This document shows, piece after piece, positions 17,405-27,161 of a stretch of 64,000 nucleotides of DNA (position 1 is its first letter; the number at the start of each line of letters is the position of its first letter). Under the pieces are notes generated by a model that was given only the letters and a program-made list of their open reading frames with translations, was not told the DNA's origin and made no database searches. This DNA is from Blastococcus capsensis (GTDB taxonomy: Bacteria > Actinomycetota > Actinomycetes > Mycobacteriales > Geodermatophilaceae): NCBI RefSeq assembly GCF_030165005.1, contig NZ_JASNNW010000010.1:124001-188000 (forward strand). Reading direction: 5' to 3'. Position numbers and translations under genes: made by a program.

Positions 17405-18384
17405 GCCGGGGCGTCGACCTCCGAGGCGCCACGGTCGTCCTGACCGGGGCCTCCAGCGGCATCGGCCGGGCCGCCGCGCAGCGGTTCGCCGAGCGGGGGG
17501 CGAACGTCGTCCTGGCTGCGCGCGGCGGCTCCTCGCTCGACGAGGTGGCGGCCGAGTGCCGCGCGGCCGGGGTGCGTGCCGTGGCCGTGCCCACCGACGT
17601 CGCCGACAGCGACGCGGTGGAGGCGCTCGCGCGGCGGGCGGTCGAGGAGTGCGACCGCATCGACGTCTGGGTGAACGCCGCGGCCGTCATGGCGTACGGC
17701 TCGATCGGGGACGTGCCGGTCGACGTGCAGCGCCGCATCATCGAGGTCAACCTCCTCGGGACGATGTACGGCACGCGGGCTGCCCTCCCCGTGTTGAAAC
17801 GGCAGAAGAGGGGCGTGATCATCAACCTCGCGTCGCTCTACGCGAAGATGACCTCGCCGTACGTCAGCGCCTACGCGACCAGCAAGTTCGGCATCCTGGG
17901 GTTCTCCGAGGTCGTGCGCCAGGAACTGAAGCAGGAGCGCGGCATCCGCGTCTGCACCGTCCTGCCCGGCTCGATCGACACGCCGATCTTCCGGCACGCC
18001 GCGAACTACACCGGCCGGGAGATCAAGCCGGTGCCACCGGTCTCATCGCCCGGGCGCGCCGCGCGGGCCGTCGTCCGGTGCGCCGAGCACCCGCGCCGGG
18101 AGGTGACTGTCGGGCAGTTGCACCACGTGGCGTCCTGGGGGCATGCGCTGCTGCCGCGCACGTACAGCGAGCTGGCGCCGCTGGCGATGCGCCTGGTGGC
18201 CCTGGGGAAGGAACCGGCTCCCCGGGACGCCGGCAACGTCTTCTCGCCGCAGCCCGACCTCGACGGGGTGCGCGGCGGGTGGCGGAACCGGGCCGCCCGC
18301 GTAGCCGTGGGTGCCGGCGCGGTGGTTGCCGCGACGGGCGGGGCCACGGGAGTCCGGCGCTGGGTCGGCGACCGAACACCGTGA
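17401..18384 (+). CDS. Short-chain dehydrogenase/reductase
   Basis: A 327-residue SDR that starts at a GTG overlapping the previous stop codon. The cofactor motif is TGASSGIG. NAAAVMAYG and an INLASLYAKM serine region lead to the catalytic Tyr-x3-Lys in VSAYATSKFGI. The C-terminal ~70 residues are an extension beyond the core fold, ending in a hydrophobic/basic tail. Translational coupling to the zinc dehydrogenase suggests a shared substrate pathway, not identified here. Confidence 0.87.
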   Translation: MSRGVDLRGATVVLTGASSGIGRAAAQRFAERGANVVLAARGGSSLDEVAAECRAAGVRAVAVPTDVADSDAVEALARRAVEECDRIDVWVNAAAVMAYGSIGDVPVDVQRRIIEVNLLGTMYGTRAALPVLKRQKRGVIINLASLYAKMTSPYVSAYATSKFGILGFSEVVRQELKQERGIRVCTVLPGSIDTPIFRHAANYTGREIKPVPPVSSPGRAARAVVRCAEHPRREVTVGQLHHVASWGHALLPRTYSELAPLAMRLVALGKEPAPRDAGNVFSPQPDLDGVRGGWRNRAARVAVGAGAVVAATGGATGVRRWVGDRTP

Positions 18385-18446
18385 TCCCGGTGTTCCATCG
18401 CCCTGCTCGGCGGCGGGATGACACGGTCGGCACCGAGGGCCGACGA

Positions 18447-18653
18447 TCAGGGGAAGGCCTGGTGCTCCCGCTCGTCGTCGGTGAGCCGGAGTAAGAGAAC
18501 GACACCGTCGGGCAGAGCGGGGGACGTGCACCAGCAGATCCGGCGTGACGATGGCGACCGGGCTCCCGTCGTCCTGCAGCAGATCGTCGATGACCCGGTC
18601 GGGAAGCCCGACCAGCGTGGCTCGTCGAGGGTGCTGCCGAGCCGCTCGATCAC
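18447..18653 (-). pseudogene. Frameshifted remnant of an unidentified gene
   Basis: Protein-like sequence switches frame twice. It begins VIERLGSTLDEP, continues in another frame as LVGLPDRVIDDLLQDDGSP and AIVTPDLLVHVPR, then returns to the first frame as LPDGVVLLLRLTDDEREH before a stop. Each piece looks like real protein and joins well to the next, so two small indels in a short gene is the simplest reading. The family is unknown. Confidence 0.45.
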
Positions 18654-18667
18654 CAGCCGGTCGACGT

Positions 18668-18820
18668 CTCTCGTTCGTCGCCGCAGGGTTCGGCATCTCG
18701 CTGTTACCGGCCTCGGTCGAGCATCTCCGGATCACCGGTGCGACGTACCTCCCTCGAGGCACCGAGTCGGGCCTCGGACTGCCGGACGTCGTACGAGAGC
18801 GGGCACTGGGACCGCATGAG
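18668..18820 (+). pseudogene. C-terminal remnant of a LysR-type regulator
   Basis: The stretch LSFVAAGFGISLLPASVEHL followed by TYLPRG matches the end of the LysR substrate-binding domain (VAAGxGxxLLPASV). There is no helix-turn-helix domain upstream and no start, so only a fragment remains. Confidence 0.55.
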
Positions 18821-18839
18821 GTCGGGCCCCGGCCGGGGC

Positions 18840-20183
18840 TCAGCCACTCACGACGGACAGGTCCTCCGCGCTGCGGAGGCCGGCCAGGGCGTCCCCGACT
18901 GCCAGCGGCGACCACGGCAGCCCGCCGTCGGGTAGCGACCGGAGCGCGGAGGTGTAGCGCGCGAAGACGGCGAAGTCGGCCGGGAACGCCCGCGGGGCTA
19001 CGCCGAGCAGCCGGCCCCGGCGGCGCGCCCGCCCGGCGATGCTCTGCCAGGTCTGCGCGTCGGCGAGGCCCCGTGACTCGACCCCGTGGCTGAACAGCAT
19101 GACGTCGACGTCGTCGTACGGCGTCGACGCCAGGTAGTCGGACAGGTCGTGGGCCGCCGACCGGACCGGGAAGAAGGTCCAGAACGGCACGGACCCCGTC
19201 TCGATCGTCCGCCACGGGTCGTGGACGACGAACGAGCTCACCAGCAGCCGCTGCGCCGCGCCGCCGCGGCGTCGCGTCCACGACCGGAGCACGTCGGCGA
19301 CGGCGGCGGCGGGATCCTGCGGATGGCCGAACCGCAGCTCGACGACCGGGTGGCCAGTGCGGCGCGCGGCCTCGCGCAGCCCGTCCAGCAGTGGCTCGGC
19401 GAACCCCCACTCGGCCTCGGCGGCGGCTTCGTCGGGGACCGGGACGCCGGGTGCGTCGAGGTACTCCTCGGGGGTCATCCCGCCCTGCGCGCCGACCTGG
19501 AAGACGTGCCGGTCGCCGACGCGGGTGACCGGCCAGGTCGACGTGTCCCGCACGACGATGACCGGCGCCCCCGGCTCGAGCCGCTCGTCGAGGAAGCGCT
19601 GGTACGCCGGCGGCGGGTTGGTCCACTTCACGCGGAAGTACGCCATCTGCGAGCCGCTGAGCGCGTCCTGGTTGGCGTCCTGCATCTGGTGCAGCTCGAC
19701 CCGTGGGTTGTGCGCCAGCAGGGCGGGGCCGTGGCGCGCGCCGAACTCGAGCGCCGCCGGCATGTCCGCCGGGTCGGCCCCGCGGCGGCGCACCGGCACG
19801 AGCAGCGTCTGCGGCAGCCACGCGACGCCGCATGCGGCCGCCAGGTGGGTCAGCGCGCCGTTCGACGAGCCGACCAGCACTGCGGGGTAGCGCCGGTCCG
19901 GATAGGTCTGCGCCACCCAGTCGGCGACGTCGTCGAGGTCGATGTCGCCGAGCCGGTCGACTGCGACCCCCTCGCTCCCGCTCGCGACCGCGTACGCCCG
20001 GCAGCGCAGCGGCCGCGGCAGCAGCGCGCTGGCCCGCACCGGCAGGGCTTTCCACCGCGACTGCCCCAGGTAGGGGAAGTCCCGGCCGTCGAGCGCACGG
20101 GCCAGCGCCAGGAAGAAGGCGCTGGCCGAGTCGAAGGATGCGATCGCCTCCTCGGGCGGCACGGAGCGGCTCCGGCGGACCAT
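18840..20183 (-). CDS. Alpha/beta-hydrolase-like protein of unknown role
   Basis: A 447-residue protein. YPAVLVGSSNGALTHLAAAC contains a GxSxG nucleophile elbow (GSSNG) after a strand, as in alpha/beta hydrolases. The rest (WPVTRVGDRHVFQVGAQGG, HDPWRTIETGSVPFWTFFPV) belongs to no family I know. Start ATG 20183 has one base between it and the stop of the upstream hydrolase, so the two are probably co-transcribed. The substrate is unknown; the hydrolase fold is inferred from one motif. Confidence 0.7.
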   Translation of the reverse strand: MVRRSRSVPPEEAIASFDSASAFFLALARALDGRDFPYLGQSRWKALPVRASALLPRPLRCRAYAVASGSEGVAVDRLGDIDLDDVADWVAQTYPDRRYPAVLVGSSNGALTHLAAACGVAWLPQTLLVPVRRRGADPADMPAALEFGARHGPALLAHNPRVELHQMQDANQDALSGSQMAYFRVKWTNPPPAYQRFLDERLEPGAPVIVVRDTSTWPVTRVGDRHVFQVGAQGGMTPEEYLDAPGVPVPDEAAAEAEWGFAEPLLDGLREAARRTGHPVVELRFGHPQDPAAAVADVLRSWTRRRGGAAQRLLVSSFVVHDPWRTIETGSVPFWTFFPVRSAAHDLSDYLASTPYDDVDVMLFSHGVESRGLADAQTWQSIAGRARRRGRLLGVAPRAFPADFAVFARYTSALRSLPDGGLPWSPLAVGDALAGLRSAEDLSVVSG

Positions 20184-20184
20184 C

Positions 20185-20952
20185 TCAGCGCGCCTTGGCC
20201 GACAGCTCGCGCAACGGCTCCGACCAGGCCCCGGGATCCAGCCACAGGAACGCGTGGGCACCGGGAACGGTCACGAGGTTCCCGCCGGCCGAGGCGGCGA
20301 GCCCGCGCACCCAGTGGTCGGTGGTCAGCCGGTCGTCCTCGGCACGGATGACCAGTACGGGCATCCGGAGGCGGGCGACCTGCTCCTCGATCCGATCGGC
20401 GAGATGGGCCCGGACCAGATGGGCCGCCCCGGCGATGCCGGCGCGCCTCCACTCCGGCACGTGGTTCTCCTCCAGGCCGGGGGAGGGCGAGCGGGCGTCC
20501 AGGCGCCAGCGGTAGAGCAGCTTCGGCAGCGGCCGGGCGATCGGGTCGATCGTCGGGCTGGCCAGGCCCACCGCCGCCACGCGGTCCGGCGCGAGCACCC
20601 CCGCCCACGCGGCCACCTGCGTGCCGCTGGAGTGGCCGACCACCACGGCCCGGTCCAGGCCGGCAGCCTCGAGCCAGTGCGCCACCGCTTCCCCGTAGCC
20701 CCGGACGTCGAGCCGCCGCGTCGGCCGGCCGCTGCCGCCGAAGCCGGGGACGTCGAACAGGTGCACCTCGGTCCAGGAACCGAGCGCTGCGCACGCGGGC
20801 AGCAGGTAGTCGGAGACCGCCATCCCCTGGACCACGACGACCGGGAGGGCGTCCGGCTGCCGCCGGCCCAGCACGCGGGTGCGGATGCGCCCCTCCGGTA
20901 CGTCCGTGTAGCGGAGGAGCATCTCTTCGGGCAGGCGCGGCGGCTCCGGCAT
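20185..20952 (-). CDS. Alpha/beta hydrolase
   Basis: A 255-residue alpha/beta hydrolase. The nucleophile elbow is VVVGHSSGTQVA, the acid lies near RAEDDRLT and the catalytic histidine in VPGAHAFLW. The oxyanion region is VVVQGMAVSDYLLPACAALG and the cap is small. It leads a two-gene minus-strand operon with the larger hydrolase-like protein. An esterase or similar role is likely, but the substrate cannot be told. Confidence 0.85.
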   Translation of the reverse strand: MPEPPRLPEEMLLRYTDVPEGRIRTRVLGRRQPDALPVVVVQGMAVSDYLLPACAALGSWTEVHLFDVPGFGGSGRPTRRLDVRGYGEAVAHWLEAAGLDRAVVVGHSSGTQVAAWAGVLAPDRVAAVGLASPTIDPIARPLPKLLYRWRLDARSPSPGLEENHVPEWRRAGIAGAAHLVRAHLADRIEEQVARLRMPVLVIRAEDDRLTTDHWVRGLAASAGGNLVTVPGAHAFLWLDPGAWSEPLRELSAKAR

Positions 20953-20988
20953 GGGTCAGCCCTACCCTGCGGCGGCGGCGCTATCCGG

Positions 20989-21165
20989 CCCGGCCGCGAG
21001 ACCGACGAGGCGGGACGTCTGGTCATCCCCAAGGAGCTGCGCGACCGCATCGGGTTGATCCCTGGCGAGGTCGACATCCGGGTCGAGGGCGTGGCGTTGC
21101 GGGTGGGACCTCTGGCCGGCGATCGGCTGACCGAGCGCAACGATCGGCTCACGGTGGTGGCCTGA
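20989..21165 (+). pseudogene. AbrB/MazE-type antitoxin missing its start
   Basis: DEAGRLVIPKELRDRIGLIP followed by GEVDIRVEG is the swapped-hairpin AbrB DNA-binding domain of VapB/MazE-like antitoxins. No start codon lies in frame close to the domain, and no toxin gene follows the stop at 21165, so this is probably a 5'-truncated orphan. Confidence 0.6.
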
Positions 21166-21522
21166 TCCGCAGGCCGGCGCCGGTCTTCCGGCTGTGAAGC
21201 GCCCGCTCGAGACGCCGCCTGAGCGGGTCGAGCCGGACCATCGGACGTGGAGCCGGGCCACGACGCGGCTCCACGGACGGTGGACCGGCCTGACCTCTCG
21301 CCAGGGCGGGCCGGCAACGAGCAACCGGGCCGCTATCCCGGTCGGGCGGGCAGTCCGTGGGCGGTGGGTTGTTCCCCCTGCGTCCGCCTCCCATCAGACC
21401 TGTCGAACGGCACCGTCACGCGGGCTGCTCCTCCGGGTCGTCGGTCGGCGGAGGCCGTGGTCACGCCGGGATCTCGCCGGCGGGTCCGATCACCGGCTAC
21501 GGGCACATCGCCCGTCGATGGG
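21166..21522. other. 357-base gap
   Basis: Nothing coding is supported between the antitoxin remnant and the end of oleD. Confidence 0.5.
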
Positions 21523-22521
21523 CTATGGCACCGTCGAGCTGGTCCCGGGGGCGGATGCCGCGGCGTACCACGCGGCGACGCGGGTGAACCCCTCGTCCAG
21601 ACCCACCTGCGGCGCCCACCCGAGCGCGGCCCGCGTACGGCTCTGGTCGAACCAGTGCGCGGTCGCCAACTGCTCGGCGAGGAAGCGGGTCAGTGGTGGT
21701 GTCGAGCGGCGGCCGGACACCGTCCACGCCCCCTCGACGACGGCCCCGGCCAGCCAGGCCATCCCGAACGGAACCCGCCGTCGTGGGGCCGGTACGCGCG
21801 CTGCCCGGCACAGTCGGGCGATGACCTCACCGACCGGTCGCGGCTCGCCGTTCGACACGACCAGCGCCTCGCCGTGCACCGGCCCGCACGCGTCCACCGC
21901 GGCGACGAGGGCGGCCGCGGCGTTGTCGACGTAGGTGGTGTCGATCAGGGCCGCACCGGATCCGATCAACGGAAGTCGCCGGGCCCGGGCGCGCTCGATG
22001 ATCCGCCCGACCAGCTGGGTGTCACCCGGCCCCCAGACCAGGTGCGGACGGATGACGAGCACGGCCAGGGACGGGGAGTCGGCGCCCAGCGCATCGAGTT
22101 CGGCGACGCCCTTGGTCCGGGAGTAGTGCCCGCGGGCACCCGCCGGATCGGCCGGTTCGGCGCCGACCCCGGTCAGCGCGGCCCCCGCGTGGGCGACGGA
22201 CGGCGACGAGACGTGCACCAGCCTGCCGATGCCCTCGGCGCGGCAGGCGTCGACGACGGTGCGGGTCCCCTGGACGTTCGCCCGCTCGTACTCGGCCCGA
22301 GGGCCGGTGACGTCGACCTTGGCGGCCAGGTGGACGACGGCGTCCTGGCCGCGGACGGCCCTCGCCACGGCGGCCGGGTCGGCGACGTCCCCCAGCACCT
22401 CGGCGCAGGGCAGACCCGAGGGGCGGCGTTGCAGCACGGTCACGTCGTCCCCGCGGGCCAGCAGTCCTTCGGCCGTGGCGCGCCCGAGCATCCCGCTGGC
22501 CCCGGTGACCAGGACCCTCAT
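21523..22521 (-). CDS. oleD: OleD-type 2-alkyl-3-ketoalkanoate reductase
   Basis: A 332-residue extended SDR. The NAD(P) motif is VTGASGMLGRA and the catalytic pair is in HYSRTKGVAE, with further family blocks LVHVSSPSV and VIRPHLVWGPGD. In olefin biosynthesis OleD reduces the beta-keto acid made by OleA to a beta-hydroxy acid. Its position directly after oleA and oleBC, with an ATGA overlap, makes this assignment much stronger than the fold alone. Length is typical. Confidence 0.87.
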   Translation of the reverse strand: MRVLVTGASGMLGRATAEGLLARGDDVTVLQRRPSGLPCAEVLGDVADPAAVARAVRGQDAVVHLAAKVDVTGPRAEYERANVQGTRTVVDACRAEGIGRLVHVSSPSVAHAGAALTGVGAEPADPAGARGHYSRTKGVAELDALGADSPSLAVLVIRPHLVWGPGDTQLVGRIIERARARRLPLIGSGAALIDTTYVDNAAAALVAAVDACGPVHGEALVVSNGEPRPVGEVIARLCRAARVPAPRRRVPFGMAWLAGAVVEGAWTVSGRRSTPPLTRFLAEQLATAHWFDQSRTRAALGWAPQVGLDEGFTRVAAWYAAASAPGTSSTVP

Positions 22522-25148
22522 GGCCGGCGCTCGTCGGTCCGCCGCCGTGTGCCGGCGAGCAGTCGGCCGGCCTGCTGGGCGACGCGGCGGCGGTCCACCT
22601 TCGACTGGTGGCGGATGTCGACGGGGAGCCGGGCGGCGACCAGCACCGCCGCGACGTCGACGCGGGCAGCGGTCCGGACGGCGTCCGCCAGGTCGGGCGG
22701 GGCCACGGCCATCCCGAACCGGCCGTACGCCGGAGCGCGATGCCGCCAGGACGCGCGCGCGTCAGACCCGTCGGGGACGACCACCACCACGACGACCTGC
22801 CCGCCGCTCGGGCCGACGCCGACGGCAGCGGCGGCCGCCACGCCGCGGACCCGCTCGGCCCGTTGCTCGATGCCGACCGGTGTGACAGGACCCCGGGCGG
22901 TGGTGATCACGTGCGGCAGCCGGCCCTCGATCCAGAGCCGTCCCTCGACGTCCAGGTGCCCGACGTCCCCGGTCCGGTGCCAGCCCGCCGGCCGGGAGGC
23001 CGCCCGCTCGGTCGCCCAGAGGGCGTCGTAGCGGTCCTTGACGTGGGCGGCGCGGACGCAGACCTCGCCGGGAACACCGGGGGTGTCGGTCAACGCGCCG
23101 TCGGCGGAACCTCCCGGACCCAACGGGCTGAGCCGCACCTCCACACCGGGCAGCGGCCGCCCCACGCACACGCCCTCGCCGCCGGCGGCCTCGTCCACCT
23201 CGGCCGAGGAGATGTCGGTGACCGGCAGCACCTCGGTCATGCCGTAGGGCGTGTGGGCCTCGGCCGACGGCAGGACCTCGCGCAGGGAGCGCAGCAGGGC
23301 GGCCGGGACGGGTGCGCCGGCCGACATGAGCAGCCGGATCCCGCCGAGCGCGGACCGCTGGTCGGCGGTGAGGGCGGAGGCGGTGGACACGACCCGGCGC
23401 AGGGCGGCCGGTGACGCGAACACGACCGTGCCGCCGACGGCGGACACCGCCTCTGCCAGGGCCGCCGCCGTGAGCGAGCCGGGGGCGGTGACGTCGATGT
23501 CGGGAACCGCCGAGCCGATCCCCAGCGCGGGGCCGAGGATCGCGAAGGGCGCGAAGGCGGCGACCAGGCGGTCCTCGCCGGTCAACCGGTAGGTGGACCG
23601 CACCAGGTCCAGTTGAGCCGACGCCTGGCGCCGCGTGTAGATCACCCCCTTGGCCGGGCCGGTGGCCCCCGAGGTGAAGACGACCGCGCAGTCGGCGTCC
23701 TCGGGTGGGACCGCCGGCGCGGTGGCGTCGCGGCCCACGTCCTCGATCTCCCGCAGCGTGTGGACCGCGCCGACGGCGCGCAGGGCGGCCGGGCGTCCCG
23801 GGCCGGCGGCGAGGCGCGAGCCGGGGAGGCCCATCAGGCGCGCGGCGGCGAGCCCCCGGACGCTGCCGATGACGTGGTCGACGGCGGCGCTGCGCAGGGC
23901 GCGACGCATGCCCCGGAGGCCCAGTCCCTTGTCCGCGACGACGATGACCGCGCCCGCGCGCCAGACCGCGTAGACGGCCGCGGTGAGGTCCGCGGACGGT
24001 TCCACGAGCAGCGCGACGCGCTGCCCCGGCCGGACGCCGGTCGCCGCCAGCCCGGCTGCGAGGTGCTCGACCCGCCGGTTCAGCTCCGCCCAGCTCACGG
24101 TCGCCCCGCCCACCTCGACGACGGCGGGGGAGTCGTCGGCGGCGCGCTCGGTCAGGGCCGCCCACAGCGGGCGCGGGCCGTCCTCCGCCGGGGTGGGGGC
24201 TGGAGCCGGAGCCGGCGGACGGCTCGAGGACCCCCCGTCGGGCAGCTCCGTCACCCACTGCGCGACGGCGGCGGCGTACTGCGGCGCGTCCTCGGGGAGC
24301 AGGTGCGAGGCGCCCTCGTACCGGTGCAGGGAGGCGTGCGGCAGTCGGCTGCGCAGGTCGTCCAGATAGCGCTCCCCGAAGACGGGGTCACGTGGACCCC
24401 ACAGGAGCAGTGCCGGGACGTCCAGCGTGCGGATGCCCTCGGCGATGGCCTCCTGCACCGGTCGTGAGCGGTGCGCCCCGGAGAAGGGGATGTCGGCGAC
24501 GAAGTCGCCGACCGAGCGGCGGCGCTCCGCGGAGACGTAGGGCGCGGCGAAGGCCCGGCGTACGTCTGCCGGCAGCGGCGGGCGGGACAGCGCCGTCGTC
24601 GCCCGGACGAACACCGGGGTCCCGACGGTGACGGCGGTCCGCACGCCGGGAGCGTGCGCCAGGCGGATGAGCGCCGGCCCGAGGTCGCCGGGCGGCATCG
24701 CCACCGCGGTGTTGGCCAGGACGACGCCCCGCAGGTCCCGTCGGTGCTCGAGCGCCCAGCCCAGGGAGATGACACCGCCCCAGTCGTGTCCCACCGTGAC
24801 CACCGGGCCGTCGACCCCGAGTGCGTCGGTGAGATCGCCCAGATCGGCGACCCGCTGTCTCAGCGACCGGGGCCCGGGCAGCCGCTGCGACCAGCCCATG
24901 CCGAGCTGGTCGGGAGCGATCACCCGCCAGCCCGCCGGCGCACCAGCCAGTAGCCGCCGCCACAGGTAGGACCACGTGGGGTTGCCGTGCACGCACAGCA
25001 GCGTGCCGACGGGGTCGGGGACGCCGTTGTCGAGGACGTGCCAGTCGTGCTCGACGCCGGTCGAGTCGACGACGGTCAGGTAGCGGGACCACGCCGGATC
25101 CAGGCCCGGGAGCGTCGGCGGCGCGGGCGTCGCGTCGCGCGCCGTCAC
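22518..25148 (-). CDS. oleBC: OleB-OleC fusion: beta-lactone decarboxylase and synthetase
   Basis: An 876-residue two-domain protein. Residues 1-~300 are a haloalkane-dehalogenase-like hydrolase with Asp122 in VGHDWGGVISL (OleB, beta-lactone decarboxylase). A Pro/Ala-rich linker (~305-330) leads to an acyl-CoA synthetase-like domain with FTSGATGPAKGVIYTRR and WHRTGDVGHLD (OleC, beta-lactone synthetase). OleC closes the beta-hydroxy acid to a beta-lactone and OleB removes CO2 to give the alkene. Fused OleBC is known in some actinobacteria. GTG 25148 overlaps the oleA stop, and the stop overlaps oleD. Confidence 0.9.
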   Translation of the reverse strand: MTARDATPAPPTLPGLDPAWSRYLTVVDSTGVEHDWHVLDNGVPDPVGTLLCVHGNPTWSYLWRRLLAGAPAGWRVIAPDQLGMGWSQRLPGPRSLRQRVADLGDLTDALGVDGPVVTVGHDWGGVISLGWALEHRRDLRGVVLANTAVAMPPGDLGPALIRLAHAPGVRTAVTVGTPVFVRATTALSRPPLPADVRRAFAAPYVSAERRRSVGDFVADIPFSGAHRSRPVQEAIAEGIRTLDVPALLLWGPRDPVFGERYLDDLRSRLPHASLHRYEGASHLLPEDAPQYAAAVAQWVTELPDGGSSSRPPAPAPAPTPAEDGPRPLWAALTERAADDSPAVVEVGGATVSWAELNRRVEHLAAGLAATGVRPGQRVALLVEPSADLTAAVYAVWRAGAVIVVADKGLGLRGMRRALRSAAVDHVIGSVRGLAAARLMGLPGSRLAAGPGRPAALRAVGAVHTLREIEDVGRDATAPAVPPEDADCAVVFTSGATGPAKGVIYTRRQASAQLDLVRSTYRLTGEDRLVAAFAPFAILGPALGIGSAVPDIDVTAPGSLTAAALAEAVSAVGGTVVFASPAALRRVVSTASALTADQRSALGGIRLLMSAGAPVPAALLRSLREVLPSAEAHTPYGMTEVLPVTDISSAEVDEAAGGEGVCVGRPLPGVEVRLSPLGPGGSADGALTDTPGVPGEVCVRAAHVKDRYDALWATERAASRPAGWHRTGDVGHLDVEGRLWIEGRLPHVITTARGPVTPVGIEQRAERVRGVAAAAAVGVGPSGGQVVVVVVVPDGSDARASWRHRAPAYGRFGMAVAPPDLADAVRTAARVDVAAVLVAARLPVDIRHQSKVDRRRVAQQAGRLLAGTRRRTDERRP

Positions 25149-26170
25149 CAGACGATCTCGAGGCACGAGGCGTTGAGTCCCGAGCCGATGCCCATGAGCA
25201 GCACCCGGTCGCCGTCGGCGAGCGTGTCCTGCTGACCGGCCAGGGTGAACGGAACGGACGCCGGCCCCAGGTTGCCCCTGGTGGGGAAGGTCGTCGGCAC
25301 GAGCGCGGGATCGATCGAGAACCGGTCGCACATGGCCTTGGTGTGGACCTTGGAGACCTGGTGGACGATGTAACGGTCCATGCCGGCCGCCCAGTCGAAG
25401 TCCCCGGCGGCGTCCGCCCAGAGGTCCTCGGACAGGCGGAGCCCTGCGTCGAGCAGACCCTTGAGGTCGGTGCGCATCATGTCGTTGTCCCCGACGCACA
25501 GGTCGTGGTGCTCGGTCCCCGCCCGGCTCACCGACCCGACGAGGCGGTGCCCCTCCGGGTGCCGGTCGGCGCGACCCAGGACCATCGCCGCGGCGCCCGA
25601 GCCCAGCGTGAGGGTCGCGAACTGCGCGAGCACGTCCCGCGACACGGTGCCCGGTCGGTTCAACTGGTCGATGGTGCGCTCCTGGACGATCCGGGAGTCC
25701 TCGCCGTTGACGATGAGGGCGTAGTCGGCCATGCCCGAGTCGATCATGGCGGCTGCCAGTTCCATGCCGTTGACGAAGCCGAGACAGGCGTTGGTCACGT
25801 CGAAGCTCTGGCAGGACCGGGGCAGGCCGAGCGCGTGGTGCACCGCCACCGCGGTCGAGGGTTCGAGGTACTTGCGGCTCACCGAGGTGTTGATCATGAC
25901 GCCGATGCGCGCCGGGTCGACACCGCTCTCGCTGATGGCCTTCGCCCCGGCCATGGCGGCGCCGTCGACGAACGTCGTCCCGTCGGACCACCAGCGGCGC
26001 TCGCGGATGCCGGCGAGCCGCTCGAGGAGGCCGGTGCGCAGTCCCACCCGCTGGTAGGTATCCCGCAGGCGCTCGTCGATGTCCGCGGACGTGACCACCT
26101 GGGAGGCGTCCGCCGTCTGCACCGTCAGGACAGTCGTGTTGGCGAAGCGATGGATCGCGTTGCCCGTCAT
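25145..26170 (-). CDS. oleA: OleA thiolase-like condensing enzyme
   Basis: A 341-residue ketosynthase III/thiolase-fold enzyme that joins two acyl-CoAs head to head, the first step of long-chain olefin synthesis. The nucleophile is about Cys129 in SFDVTNACLGFVNGMELAAA. The catalytic histidine lies in YIVHQVSKVH and the asparagine in TRGNLGPASVPFTL. It is the first gene of a tightly overlapping oleA-oleBC-oleD operon. No regulator gene is adjacent. Confidence 0.9.
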   Translation of the reverse strand: MTGNAIHRFANTTVLTVQTADASQVVTSADIDERLRDTYQRVGLRTGLLERLAGIRERRWWSDGTTFVDGAAMAGAKAISESGVDPARIGVMINTSVSRKYLEPSTAVAVHHALGLPRSCQSFDVTNACLGFVNGMELAAAMIDSGMADYALIVNGEDSRIVQERTIDQLNRPGTVSRDVLAQFATLTLGSGAAAMVLGRADRHPEGHRLVGSVSRAGTEHHDLCVGDNDMMRTDLKGLLDAGLRLSEDLWADAAGDFDWAAGMDRYIVHQVSKVHTKAMCDRFSIDPALVPTTFPTRGNLGPASVPFTLAGQQDTLADGDRVLLMGIGSGLNASCLEIVW

Positions 26171-26456
26171 GTGCAGAAGCCCAGCTCTGAGTGGGGCCGG
26201 CCCTCCGCTGGCCGCCCGGCTCCGGGCGACCCTACCCCCGACTCGCGCCGCTCTACCCCCGCACGGGTCGACAGGCCCGTGGCCGGCACGCTCCCACGCC
26301 TGATCCAGTTCTTGCTCCGACCTTCGTGCACGGCGGGTGCTCCTGCGGGTGGGGGATCGGGCGCCTGCCGAAGTCCGGACTCCTGCGACCCGGGGCCGAC
26401 GTCGCCGGACGGCTGTGAACGGTGCCCCGGGCGCGGCACGCAGTGCCCCCCGGGGC

Positions 26457-27029
26457 TCAACTCGTCTGCAGCACCGTGTGCTCCTCGAGGAGACCGGTCA
26501 TGAGGCCCACCAGGTCCTCGGGGCGCTCGATGTGCAGTCCGTGGCTCGACCCCGGCCCGGTCAGCAGCTCGAAGCGCGCGCCCGGGATGGCGTCGGCGAC
26601 GGCTCTCGCCTGCCAGGGCCGGGTGAGCAGATCCTGCTCGCCCACGATCACCAGGGTGGGTGTGGCGATGTCGCCGAGCCGGTCCCGGGTGTCGTGCGCC
26701 AGATTCGCGTCCCGCTGCTCGACCGTGACCTGCATCTGGTCCTCGGTCTGCGGGAACGCCGGCAGCATCGGCTCCAGCATCTTCTCGAAGTCCGGGTGGT
26801 CGAGCAGCTGCGGCGAGAAGGCGATGCCCGCTGCGGCCAGCGCCGTCTCCATGTCCCTCGTGACGTAGGGGTGCCGCAACGCGGCGAGGACGGAGCGCTG
26901 GAAACCGTCGCAGCGTGCCCAGGTGGCGTACAGGACCGCGGTGGCGACCTGCTCCGGGTGCGCGAGAGCCAGCTCCTGCAGGATGGCGGAGCCGAGCGAC
27001 CAGCCTGCTTGCCGGCTTCCCGTCGTCAC
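26457..27029 (-). pseudogene. 5'-truncated alpha/beta hydrolase
   Basis: The readable 190 residues begin just before the nucleophile elbow (GWSLGSAILQELA) and continue through the acid loop (LVIVGEQDLLTRP) to the catalytic histidine (SSHGLHIERPEDL). About 90 residues that should precede the elbow, including the oxyanion strand, are missing; the upstream sequence has stops in this frame. A fold without its first strands is unlikely to be active. Confidence 0.65.
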
Positions 27030-27161
27030 CGCTCGATCACGGCGCGTCGCCGACGACGCGCCGCACTCCCCTTCCGTTGCCTGCCCGCGCTAACTACCTT
27101 CCCCGGGCATCGGTCCGGACGGACCCGACCGGGTCCTGAGACCGATCCGAGAGGAGCATGC

